Below are positions 53,118 to 60,539 of a stretch of 64,000 bases of DNA, piece by piece (position 1 is the first letter of the stretch; each line of letters starts with the position of its first letter). Made by a program: the position numbers and the translations under genes. This DNA comes from Actinomycetes bacterium. GTDB taxonomy: Bacteria > Actinomycetota > Thermoleophilia > Solirubrobacterales > 70-9. Location: contig BOKP01000001.1 of NCBI GenBank assembly GCA_016861045.1, forward strand, positions 375,529 to 439,528, read 5' to 3'. The notes below the pieces were generated by a model. It had not been told where the DNA came from. It saw only the letters and a program-made list of their open reading frames with translations, and did no database searches.

Positions 53118-54929
53118 TCACGCGTAGAGGGCCTCGATCTCCTTCTCGTACTTCTCGGCGACGACGTTGCGCTTGACCTTCATCGTCGGCGTCAGCTCGC
53201 CGGTCTCCTGGGAGAGGTCGTGGGGGAGGATCTCGATCTTCTTGACCTGCTCGACGCGCGCGAACTTCGCGTTCACACGGTCGACGTGGGCCATGATCGA
53301 GGCCTTGACGCCGGCGTCGGCGGCGAGCGCGGCGGGATCGTCGGCGACGCCGTGCTCGGCCGCGTAGGCGGATACCGCCTCGGGGTCCAAGGTCACCAGC
53401 GCGACCAGGTAGGGGCGGCGGTCGCCGATGACGACGCACTGGCTCACCAGCGGGTGCTGCTTGATCTCGGCCTCGAGGTTGGCCGGGGTGATGTTCTTGC
53501 CCCCGGCGGTGATGATGATGTCCTTCTTGCGGCCGGTGATCGACAGGTAGCCGTCGCCGTCGAGCTCCCCGATGTCGCCGGTGTGGAGCCAGCCGTCGAC
53601 GATCGTCTCCGAGGTCGCCTCCTCGTTCTTGTAGTAGCCCTGGAAGATGTTCGGTCCCTTGATCAGGACCTCGCCGTCGTCGGCGATCTTCACCTCGCAA
53701 CCGGGGAACGGCCTGCCGACGGTCCCGAACTTGAAGTGCGAGGGCGTCGAGATCGTCGCCGCGGTCGACGTCTCGGTCATCCCGTAGCCCTCGAGGACGA
53801 GGACGCCGGCCGCGTCGAAGAACCGGAGGATGTCGCTGTTGATCGGCGCGGCGCCGCTGACGCACTGGCGGACCCGGCCCCCGAACAGGTTGCGGATCTT
53901 CGACAGCACCTGGGCGTCCGCGAACGCGTGCTGGCGCGCGAGCAGGAATCCCGGCTTCCCGCCGCGGCGCTCGATGTCGCGGACCTTCGCCCCGACCCCG
54001 ATCGCCCACCAGAAGATCCGCTTCTTGACCCCGCCCTCCTTGTCGGCGTTGGCCGTGGCGGCCATGTAGATCTTCTCGAAGATCCGCGGGACCGACGGGA
54101 AGTAGTGGGGCCGGACCTCGCTCAGGTTGGGGATGATCTTCAGCGGGTCGCGCTCCCAGTAGGCGATCGACCCGCCGACGTCGAAGCTCCCGAGCTGCAG
54201 CAGCAGCGCGAAGGAATGGGCGAGGGGAAGGAACAGGTAGACGACGTCGCCGGGCTCGACCACGGAGACCGAGAGGGTCATGTCGAGCATCGCCCGGTAG
54301 TTGCCGTGGCTGATCACGCAGCCCTTCGGCGGGCCGGTCGTCCCCGACGTGTAGATGAACGTGCAGGTGTCGTCGGGGGTGACGGCCTCGTAGCGCGCCT
54401 CCCACTCGGAGCGGTCGCGGCGGGCTCCGCGACGGCGCAGCTCATCGAGGTCGATGGCGTCGTCGGCGGTCCCCTCGATGATCACCACCTGCTCGAGCTT
54501 CGGCAGCCGGTCGCGCACCGCGCGGATCTTGGCGAGCTGCTGCTCGTCCTCGACGACGACGACTCTCGCGTCCGAGTTCTCGAGCACGTAGTGGCATTCC
54601 TCGGCGGAGTTGGTCTGGTAGATCGGGACGACGGTCGCGCCGATGCCGAGCGCCGCGAAGTCGATGAAGGTCCACTCGGGACGGGTGTTCGCGAGGATCG
54701 ACACCTTCTCGCTCGGCTCGATCCCGAGGTCGATCAGGCCGAGGGCGAGGCGCTCGACGATCTCCCCGACCTCCGTGAAGGTGCGGCTGACCCAGGCGCC
54801 GGAGGGCTCCTTCCAGCGCACCGCCGGCGCGTCGCCGTAACGGGCGGCTGCCAGCGGCAGCAGGTCGGCGATCGTCCTGCTTCCCGTCCCCCCGGCGGTC
54901 GCCGCCCCGGTCACCGCGGCTGCCTCCAT
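53118..54929 (-). CDS. Long-chain fatty-acid-CoA ligase (AMP-forming)
   Basis: Activates fatty acids to acyl-CoA via acyl-adenylate. The 603-residue protein has the ATP/AMP motif TFIYTSGTTGPPKG, LPLAHSFALLLQLGSFDVGG, the GYGMTETSTAATI motif, LHTGDIGELDGDGYLSITGRKKDIIITAGGKNITP and the C-terminal Lys region KVKRNVVAEKYEKEIE. This is the FadD15-like long form common in Actinobacteria. GAGAGGAGC precedes the ATG. Confidence 0.95.
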   Translation of the reverse strand: MEAAAVTGAATAGGTGSRTIADLLPLAAARYGDAPAVRWKEPSGAWVSRTFTEVGEIVERLALGLIDLGIEPSEKVSILANTRPEWTFIDFAALGIGATVVPIYQTNSAEECHYVLENSDARVVVVEDEQQLAKIRAVRDRLPKLEQVVIIEGTADDAIDLDELRRRGARRDRSEWEARYEAVTPDDTCTFIYTSGTTGPPKGCVISHGNYRAMLDMTLSVSVVEPGDVVYLFLPLAHSFALLLQLGSFDVGGSIAYWERDPLKIIPNLSEVRPHYFPSVPRIFEKIYMAATANADKEGGVKKRIFWWAIGVGAKVRDIERRGGKPGFLLARQHAFADAQVLSKIRNLFGGRVRQCVSGAAPINSDILRFFDAAGVLVLEGYGMTETSTAATISTPSHFKFGTVGRPFPGCEVKIADDGEVLIKGPNIFQGYYKNEEATSETIVDGWLHTGDIGELDGDGYLSITGRKKDIIITAGGKNITPANLEAEIKQHPLVSQCVVIGDRRPYLVALVTLDPEAVSAYAAEHGVADDPAALAADAGVKASIMAHVDRVNAKFARVEQVKKIEILPHDLSQETGELTPTMKVKRNVVAEKYEKEIEALYA

Positions 54930-55028
54930 GACGCTGTCGCTCCTCTCAATCGCAACGGATCGGGCCCGATCCGGGCCTCGGTGGCGGATTCTATGGAACC
55001 CGAGCGACCGGAAACGGCCGCCGGGGAG

Positions 55029-55205
55029 TCAGGCTGCGCGCTTGCCGGGCTCCTTGTCGAGCTGGCGCAGCGAAGCCATGAAGAGCGTCTTGTCGATCCG
55101 CCCGTGCAGGATCGGGATCCCCATCTGGACGCATCTGGCGATCACCTCCTGCCGCTTCATGTCGAACTCGTCGGCAAGCTCCGTGGGCGTCAGGTGATTG
55201 GCCAA
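55029..55205 (-). CDS. Small helix-turn-helix-like protein (58 aa)
   Basis: A short gene starting with TTG at 55205, preceded by a strong AGGAGG 6 nt upstream, and ending with TGA at 55029-55031. The product MANHLTPTELADEFDMKRQEV then IARCVQMGIPILHGRIDKTLF resembles small HTH or IF2_N-like helical folds: a short helix, then a D-x-K-R-x-E-V recognition-like helix and a GIP..GRIDKTLF turn. No family name can be given. It has the best promoter in the window (55239-55266) and lies upstream of the acyl-CoA ligase gene on the same strand. Confidence 0.75.
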   Translation of the reverse strand: MANHLTPTELADEFDMKRQEVIARCVQMGIPILHGRIDKTLFMASLRQLDKEPGKRAA

Positions 55206-55238
55206 GGCACTCCTCCTGATCGTGGATCGCGTGCAGGA

Positions 55239-55266
55239 TGTATATCGGCTGCCGGCGACGTGTCAA
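55239..55266 (-). promoter_or_regulatory. Near-consensus sigma70 promoter of the 58-aa gene
   Basis: On the minus strand TTGACA (55266-55261), 16 nt and TATACA (55244-55239) match the housekeeping consensus almost perfectly, unlike the weak promoters elsewhere. The expected start is near 55232, giving a leader of about 27 nt with the AGGAGG site. Confidence 0.75.
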
Positions 55267-55390
55267 GCCACGGAGCGGCCGTAGTCCATCCGTCCAGGGT
55301 CGGCTCCGTCGCTGGACCGGCCCGCTCCCGGGGCCGAACCAGGATTGCGAGCGCGGAGACCTTCTGCCGCGTTCACATCTCCTGGTCATC

Positions 55391-55424
55391 GTCGACCCCG
55401 CTTCCGAGCGGGGTCGACGCCTTT
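55391..55424 (+). terminator. Strong hairpin, possible terminator
   Basis: A perfect 12-bp stem with a 4-nt loop, GTCGACCCCGCT-TCCG-AGCGGGGTCGAC (55391-55418), is followed by GCCTTTCC. The T-run is short. No gene is recognised immediately upstream on the plus strand, so what it would terminate is unclear; it may insulate the 55449 promoter or belong to an unseen small RNA. Confidence 0.4.
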
Positions 55425-55448
55425 CCGGGGCTGGGCGCGCCGCCGCTC

Positions 55449-55454
55449 TACGAT
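55449..55454 (+). promoter_or_regulatory. Candidate leaderless promoter for 55462
   Basis: TACGAT, then GGTCGCC (N7), then the GTG at 55462. The arrangement is nearly the same as at the 62465 gene (TACGAT-GGCCGCG-ATG). Confidence 0.45.
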
Positions 55455-55461
55455 GGTCGCC

Positions 55462-55725
55462 GTGACGATCGAGCAGACCGCAGCCACCGGTCGAGGCGCC
55501 GGCGAGTTCGTCGAGTCGCTGATGGACACCGACCTCTACTCGATGGGGGCGTTCTTCAGCGACCAGCATCCTGAGCTCGTCGACGAGGTCGTCGATCGCA
55601 GCGCCGAGATCGAGCGAGCCGGCCTCTCCGCCTACGCGGCGGAGAGCGGGATCGACGTCGAGGAGGCCTTCGGGATGCTGCTCACCGGGCTTGCGGTGCG
55701 CTACTACAAGGCAGTCGCCGGCTAG
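55462..55725 (+). CDS. Small conserved-looking acidic protein of unknown function
   Basis: From GTG 55462 the product is 87 aa. It has predicted helices AGEFVESLMDTDLYSMGAFFSDQHP and VDEVVDRSAEIERAGLSAYAAESG, then IDVEEAFGMLLTGLAVRYYKAVAG. An in-frame ATG at 55453 would add three residues. There is no signal peptide. It is 14 nt upstream of the thioredoxin-fold gene and probably in the same operon. Family not recognised. Confidence 0.72.
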   Translation: MTIEQTAATGRGAGEFVESLMDTDLYSMGAFFSDQHPELVDEVVDRSAEIERAGLSAYAAESGIDVEEAFGMLLTGLAVRYYKAVAG

Positions 55726-55739
55726 GGGCGATCCCACCG

Positions 55740-56420
55740 TTGCAGAGCCGCTGGATCCCGCTCATCCTGCTCAGCGTCGCCGCGATCGCGCTCGGCGGGG
55801 CGATCGTCTCGCTGTCGGTCGGCGAGCACGCGGAGGAGGAGTTCGCGGTCGAGGGCGCCGGCGAGGTGCAGGCGCTGATCGCCGGGATCCCCCAGCTCGG
55901 CGACCGCCTCGGCGCCGCCGACGCACCGATCACGATCGACGTCTTCAACGACGTCCAGTGCACCCGCTGCGCCGACTACCAGCTCGAGGTGGTCGACCCG
56001 CTGATCCGGGACCACGTGCGAACCGGCGGGGCGCAGATGACCTTCCGCCACTACCCGCTCGGCGGCGAGCCGGTGACGCTCGGCGGCGTCGCCGCCGAGG
56101 CGGCCGGCGAGCAGGACCGCCAGTGGCAGTTCATCGAGCTCTTCGTCCGCAACCTCGGCCAGGTCCCCGAGCGTGGGGTCACCCGGGAGTTCCTCGGCGA
56201 GATCGCCGCCGCGGTGCCGAAGCTCGAGGTCACCGACTGGGAGGAGGCGATGGCGGGCACCGAGGCCGAGCAGGCCGCCCGCGCCGGCAACGATCTCGCC
56301 ACCCAGCTCGAGATCCCCGCCGACCCCGCCGTGGTCGTCACCGGCCCGAGCGGCAGCGAGGAGCTCGACGGCGCCCCCACGCTCGACGAGGTCGAGGCCG
56401 CCATCGAGCGCGTCGGTTAG
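55740..56420 (+). CDS. Membrane-anchored thioredoxin-fold protein (DsbA/BdbD-like)
   Basis: The 226-residue protein (TTG start) has an N-terminal membrane helix (about 6-26, IPLILLSVAAIALGGAIVSL). Its extracytoplasmic thioredoxin fold carries the active site C-T-R-C in FNDVQCTRCADYQ and a cis-Pro-like AADPAVVVTGPSG-type segment near the end (IPADPAVVVTGPSGSEEL). It would oxidise or isomerise disulfides in exported proteins. The family resembles DsbA/BdbD and MDMPI-type thiol oxidoreductases. Confidence 0.9.
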   Translation: MQSRWIPLILLSVAAIALGGAIVSLSVGEHAEEEFAVEGAGEVQALIAGIPQLGDRLGAADAPITIDVFNDVQCTRCADYQLEVVDPLIRDHVRTGGAQMTFRHYPLGGEPVTLGGVAAEAAGEQDRQWQFIELFVRNLGQVPERGVTREFLGEIAAAVPKLEVTDWEEAMAGTEAEQAARAGNDLATQLEIPADPAVVVTGPSGSEELDGAPTLDEVEAAIERVG

Positions 56421-56437
56421 TCATACTCCATCGCCCT

Positions 56438-56511
56438 CGGGGCGTGGCGCAGCCTGGTAGCGCGCACCGTTCGGGTCGGTGAGGTCCCCGGTTCAAATCC
56501 GGGCGCCCCGA
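56438..56511 (+). tRNA. tRNA-Pro (anticodon CGG)
   Basis: A full cloverleaf can be drawn. The acceptor is CGGGGCG (56438-56444) pairing with CGCCCCG (56504-56510), the D arm has AGCCTGGTAGC, and the anticodon stem CACCG/CGGTG holds loop TTCGGGT. The anticodon CGG is at 56472-56474, and the T arm is CCCGG-TTCAAAT-CCGGG. The C1-G72 pair and the A discriminator fit bacterial tRNA-Pro. CCA is not encoded. Confidence 0.97.
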
Positions 56512-56586
56512 TTGGCTCAGGCGCGACTGGCGCCGGGCCGCTCTCGCCGGCGGCTGCCGATTGCCCGCGCCGCGTCCCGGCCGCGC

Positions 56587-57357
56587 TCAGCGTCCGCGGA
56601 TCGCGAACCGGACACGCTGCACGCCGGCGTTGTTGTTCGCGGCGTCGGCCGCCCACAGCTCGGCGAGATAGCGGCCCGGCCGTGGCCGGAACCGTGACGC
56701 GGCCGCCCCGAGGCGGGCGTCGTTGTAGCCGATGCGCCCGCGCCAGGATGTCCAGCCGGCGTATCGCCGCACGGTCCGACCGCCGCGCCGCTCGTAGCGC
56801 CAGTATTCGACGTCGATGGCGGCCGGCTCGCTGAGCGCATAGGTCACCGCCATGCCGCGGCGACCAGCCGCGAACCGCTTCTTCGTCATGACGTTGAGCC
56901 GGGGAGGCGTCAGGTCGAGTTGGATCCTCGGCACCGGATCGGGCTCGCTCGCCGGATCGCCCGGATCGCCGGAGACGACGACCTCGCCGCGGACGTTCGA
57001 ATGCAGCTTGCAGCGGAACTCGTAGACGCCCGGCTGGTCGAAGCCGACCGTGTAGTCGAAGCCGAGATCGTGATGCGGCTGGTTGGTCTCCGGATCGGAG
57101 TCCCACCGCCTTGCGTTGTCCGAGTCGCCGGTGATCGAGTGCATGAGATCCGGACCGACCCAGTACCAGGTCACGTGCTCACCGAGGTCGATGTGCACCT
57201 CGGGCTCCGACCAGCGGTAGTCGCTGAGCGAGATCCTCCGGTTGGCGGCGTCGGCCGGCGCCGCGACGAGCAGCGTGGCCGCGAGAGCGGCGGCGAGCGT
57301 GGCGACGAGGGCGGAGCAGGGGTGCCGCCGATGGCGCGCTACTCGACCCGGTACCAA
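56587..57357 (-). CDS. Secreted cupredoxin-domain protein
   Basis: From TTG 57357 the product is 256 aa. A signal peptide (about residues 13-36, CSALVATLAAALAATLLVAAPADA) is followed by a plastocyanin-like domain with copper-site features: VTWYWVGPDLMHSITGD gives one His, and PGVYEFRCKLHSNVRGEV gives Cys and His. A C-terminal beta-sandwich-like part (VEYWRYERRGGRTVRRYAGW, GRYLAELWAADAANN) follows. No ATG or GTG is available, and the TTG overlaps the multicopper oxidase gene by 19 nt. Probably an extracytoplasmic electron carrier or copper binder working with that oxidase. Confidence 0.83.
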   Translation of the reverse strand: MVPGRVARHRRHPCSALVATLAAALAATLLVAAPADAANRRISLSDYRWSEPEVHIDLGEHVTWYWVGPDLMHSITGDSDNARRWDSDPETNQPHHDLGFDYTVGFDQPGVYEFRCKLHSNVRGEVVVSGDPGDPASEPDPVPRIQLDLTPPRLNVMTKKRFAAGRRGMAVTYALSEPAAIDVEYWRYERRGGRTVRRYAGWTSWRGRIGYNDARLGAAASRFRPRPGRYLAELWAADAANNNAGVQRVRFAIRGR

Positions 57358-58442
57358 CCGATCATCCCGTGTTCCAGGTGGCTGAAGACGTGGCAGTGGT
57401 AGAACCAGCGGCCCGGGTTGTCCTCGATGAACCGCGCCGACTCGACGTCCCCGGGCCCGACCGTGAAGTTGTCGATGTTGCGGCTGTCGCTCGGGTCCCG
57501 CCAGCGGTGCCCGTGCAGGTGGAAGGTGTGGAAGTAGTTGTCGAGCACGTAGACGTGCCAGGCGACGTCCTCGCCGACCCGGGCCTGGAAGTTCGGCGTG
57601 TTGCCCGTGAAGGCCCGCCCGTTGACGCACGAGAACATCTGCCCCTTGATCCCCGTCGCGGCCGGCGGGAACGCGTGGAAGCCGACGAAGAACTCCCGGT
57701 CGGGCCGAGGCTTGGCGGGATCGCGGACGATGATCGGCCCGAACAGGCCCTTGTAGAGCGGGATCGGGGTCACCGGCCCGTGGTCGTGGTAGAACCAGGC
57801 ACCTTCGCTGCCGGGGATCGCCTCCCACATGTAGTCGACCCGGTCGCCGCGTTGCACGAAGCCACCGGGGTCGGTGAAGGGACCCTTGTACGAGCCGTCC
57901 ATGTCGGCCGAGTACTGGATCCCGTGAGGGTGGATCGTCACCGGCACGGGGAGCCTGTTCTCGAAATGGACGATCACAACGTCGCCGATGTCGGCCTCGA
58001 TCAGGGGACCGGGGATCTTCGCCTTGCCGAGCGGCTCGCCGAAGTCCTCCGTGTACTGGCGGTAGGCGTATGCGGTGAAGGTGGTCCGGCCCTTGACCTT
58101 GTGCCGCATCATCTGATCCCGCCCCGTGGGAACGACGTTCCAGCGCACCTTCTCGGCCCGGATCCAGTACTCGCGGGTCCCGCCGGCGGCAGCCAGCACG
58201 GTCCGCGCCTCGGGGGCGCCGCCTGCCCGGGCGGCCTCCACCTTCGGGGGCACTTCGACGTCCTTGGCGAGCGCCTCGACGTCGGCCGGCTGATCGAGCA
58301 GGATCTGCTTGCCGGCCAGCCCGCAGAGGAACAGCGCGCCGGCGTCCGCGACGAGCTCCCGCCGTCCGATCGATCGCATGCCCAGGGGATCGTCAGCCTG
58401 GAGATCGCTGTCGCCGGCTCGAGATCGCTTGCCCACCTTCAC
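57339..58442 (-). CDS. Multicopper oxidase, probably Tat-exported
   Basis: From GTG 58442 the product is 367 aa. The N-terminus has a twin-arginine-like SIGRRELVADAGALFLCG (about residues 23-40). The oxidase part has copper-binding motifs IHPHGIQYS, WFYHDHGPV, HTFHLHGHRW and HCHVFSHLEHGMIGW, covering type 1, 2 and 3 copper ligands. The size fits a two-domain oxidase. The GTG overlaps the stop of the cupredoxin gene upstream (GTGA). Substrate unknown. Confidence 0.92.
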   Translation of the reverse strand: MKVGKRSRAGDSDLQADDPLGMRSIGRRELVADAGALFLCGLAGKQILLDQPADVEALAKDVEVPPKVEAARAGGAPEARTVLAAAGGTREYWIRAEKVRWNVVPTGRDQMMRHKVKGRTTFTAYAYRQYTEDFGEPLGKAKIPGPLIEADIGDVVIVHFENRLPVPVTIHPHGIQYSADMDGSYKGPFTDPGGFVQRGDRVDYMWEAIPGSEGAWFYHDHGPVTPIPLYKGLFGPIIVRDPAKPRPDREFFVGFHAFPPAATGIKGQMFSCVNGRAFTGNTPNFQARVGEDVAWHVYVLDNYFHTFHLHGHRWRDPSDSRNIDNFTVGPGDVESARFIEDNPGRWFYHCHVFSHLEHGMIGWYRVE

Positions 58443-58870
58443 CGCTCCCTCTCCTCTCCCCCTCTTGCTTTCTTGCCGCCGTTGACCTCGACGGTCAACC
58501 GCATCGCCGAACGGTGCAGCGTGCAGACGAAGCTGTAGCTGCCTCTCCGCTCGAAAGTCGGGTTGAACCTGACCCCGATCGAGCCCGTCGCCGACCGGAA
58601 GTCCCGCCTGATCTGCTTCTTCGTGAGCTTCTTCGGCCCCTTCGTCAGCCAGACGTCGTGGAGGTCCGTGTTCGTCGGGGCCCACTTGAACCTGACCTTC
58701 GTGCCCTTCTTGATCGTCAGGCTCGTCGGCGAGTAGTAGTAGTCGGCGACCGTCACCCGCGGCGACTTCGCCCGCTCGGCATGCGGCGCGAGCGGGCCCG
58801 TCGCTCCCGTGGCCGGCACGGCGATCGCGGCCGCGGCTCCGACGGCCAGGGCAATCAGTCCTGCGCGCAT
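58439..58870 (-). CDS. Secreted cupredoxin-like protein
   Basis: The ATG at 58870, behind GGGAGCGGG, gives 143 aa with a signal peptide (MRAGLIALAVGAAAAIAVPA, then ATG-type cleavage region ATGATG) and a plastocyanin-like fold. VTVADYYYSPTSLTIKKGTKV is the strand pattern. The copper-site His comes from NTDLHDVWL, and RGSYSFVCTLHRSAM provides Cys, His and Met. The frame is open further upstream but that lacks a good start. It lies between the beta-helix gene and the oxidase gene in one operon. Confidence 0.88.
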   Translation of the reverse strand: MRAGLIALAVGAAAAIAVPATGATGPLAPHAERAKSPRVTVADYYYSPTSLTIKKGTKVRFKWAPTNTDLHDVWLTKGPKKLTKKQIRRDFRSATGSIGVRFNPTFERRGSYSFVCTLHRSAMRLTVEVNGGKKARGGEERER

Positions 58871-58884
58871 CGTCCCGCTCCCGT

Positions 58885-60297
58885 TCAGGCGTCGCAATCC
58901 GGACCGGGCGTCACGACGAGCTCCTCGTACCCTTTGAACCTCGGATGCGGGTGTCGGGCCCAGTGGCACTCCTGGGCGTAGGAGGGGTCGGTGGTCGCGT
59001 AGCCGACCATCTTTCCGAACTGACCGCCGTCACCGATGAAGGTGCCGGTGCCCGAGCTGCCGGGGGCCGGGCAATCGGGGTAGACATCGAGGCCCGGGTC
59101 GACGATCGAGCCCTCGTCGAAGACCGAGCTGCTGTTGTCCGCGAAGCAGTTGCCCGTGCCGGAGCCGTCGGCGAAGAAGTCCCAGCGGTTGGGGTCGGTG
59201 CCGCCGCGCCCCATCTCGTTGCCGGCGAGCACGTTGTCCTGGCTGATCGCCTCGACGATCGGGTTGGAGACGAGCGCCGCTCCCCACATGTTGTGGCCGA
59301 AGATCCGGTTGCCCTCGATCTCCCATCCGTCGGCGCCGAGCAGGACGATCCCGGTCCCGATCGGGAACTGGACGGTCAAGCCGCCGATGGTCCCGATCCC
59401 GTTCGAGATCGTCTCGACCCGCGAGGCGGGCAGGAAGTAGTTGAAGTTGTTCCAGAAGATGTCGTTGTTGACGATCTTGCCGCTCGCCGCCGGCATGTAG
59501 GGCTCCGAATCGAGCGTGTTCGGGACCAGGCCGATCCCGTTGTTGTAGAAGGCCGACTTCGTGATCTTCACGTACTTGGCGTTCGTGCCGGAGAAGCCGA
59601 GCACGCTCTCGTGGCCATCGAGGTGGTCGAGCTTCGACCACACCGGGTTCTTCGTCTGCGTCGGCGTCGCGCCGACGTAGAACGCGGAGTCGCCGGAGCC
59701 CCAGCTCCGGGACCGGGTCATGTGCCCGCCGATGCACCCGAACCCGTAGAGGCCGTAGGCGCGGTTGAAGGATGCGACCAGGTTCTTCATCAGGTAGCCG
59801 CGGCAGCGGATCTTGCTCAGCGGCCGGTCGTCGGCGGGATGGGAGTCGCGGGCGAAGAAGCCGTTGGTCGCGTAGTTCTTCGCCCACATGTTCTTCATCG
59901 TGATGTTCTTGACGTCGATCGCCTCGATCCCGTTCTGGGCCAGCCCGGTCGGGCTCTTGGCGTTCTTGCCGTTGAGGACCGCCACGGGGGGCGCCTTCTT
60001 CGCCACCTCGAGCCGCTCGGCGAGCTTCGGGGTGATCTTCCTGGTCCCGGTGATCGTCAGGCCGTCGTGTTTCTTGCCCTCGACGATCACGCCCTCCTTG
60101 TAGACGGCGGGCCGCACCTTGATCGTCGCGTTGCGTCCCGACGCGTCGACCGCCGCCTGGATCGTCCGGTACTTGCAGCCGTGCTTGCAGACCACGAGGG
60201 TCTTCTTCTTCGCGGCGACGGACTGGCCCGGAACGGCGAGCACGGCCATGGCGAGGGCCAGCAGGACGGTTCCGGCCAGGACGATCAGACGCTTCAT
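58885..60297 (-). CDS. Secreted right-handed parallel beta-helix protein
   Basis: The 470-residue product has a signal peptide (residues 1-29, LIVLAGTVLLALAMAVLAVPG) and CKHGCKYRTIQAAVDASGRN, which opens many pectate-lyase-like beta-helices. It then has repeated N-rich turns typical of that fold (AIDVKNITMKNMWAKNYATNG, SAFYNNGIGLVPNTL, KIVNNDIFWNNFNYF, WEIEGNRIFGHNMWGA). No clear lyase active site is seen, so it may bind or modify polysaccharide. GGGAGGAGAG precedes the ATG. It is the first gene of the copper-protein operon; the long open frame upstream of 60297 is a shadow of the ligase gene. Confidence 0.88.
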   Translation of the reverse strand: MKRLIVLAGTVLLALAMAVLAVPGQSVAAKKKTLVVCKHGCKYRTIQAAVDASGRNATIKVRPAVYKEGVIVEGKKHDGLTITGTRKITPKLAERLEVAKKAPPVAVLNGKNAKSPTGLAQNGIEAIDVKNITMKNMWAKNYATNGFFARDSHPADDRPLSKIRCRGYLMKNLVASFNRAYGLYGFGCIGGHMTRSRSWGSGDSAFYVGATPTQTKNPVWSKLDHLDGHESVLGFSGTNAKYVKITKSAFYNNGIGLVPNTLDSEPYMPAASGKIVNNDIFWNNFNYFLPASRVETISNGIGTIGGLTVQFPIGTGIVLLGADGWEIEGNRIFGHNMWGAALVSNPIVEAISQDNVLAGNEMGRGGTDPNRWDFFADGSGTGNCFADNSSSVFDEGSIVDPGLDVYPDCPAPGSSGTGTFIGDGGQFGKMVGYATTDPSYAQECHWARHPHPRFKGYEELVVTPGPDCDA

Positions 60298-60507
60298 CGA
60301 CTCTCCTCCCAATTGCGGTTTGCGCATCCTCGGGGATGCCACAGCCTCACGGCGATCTTGCTGGCCAACCAGCCAGCAGGCCGGCAACCTACACGAATAC
60401 GGGGTCGGCGTGCTCCGGGGTCGCACGGCGGCGGGGCGGGCGGCTCCGCCCCGCCGGTCGGGGCGGGCGGGGGCGAGCCCGGGATCCGTCGCCCGCCGCC
60501 GGCGGCG

Positions 60508-60537
60508 CCCGGCGCGAAGGCCGACGGCGGCGCCGGG
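60508..60537 (-). terminator. Hairpin after the acetoacetate-CoA ligase gene
   Basis: CCCGGCGC (60508-60515) pairs with GCGCCGGG (60530-60537) around a 14-nt loop, right beyond the stop codon. A second stem, CGGGGCGG-GCGGCT-CCGCCCCG, lies at 60432-60453. Neither is followed by a T-run. Together they probably end the transcript, as in other GC-rich genomes. Confidence 0.45.
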
Positions 60538-60539
60538 CC

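Noticed and set aside
55270-55390. Possible SRP RNA, tmRNA or tRNA in the spacer upstream of 55391
   Set aside because: None of the signature sequences or cloverleaf pairings of these RNAs could be found; at most an unknown small RNA.
53019-55574. An 851-codon open frame on the plus strand
   Set aside because: It is antisense to the acyl-CoA ligase and has no recognisable domain; composition is that of a reverse-complement shadow.
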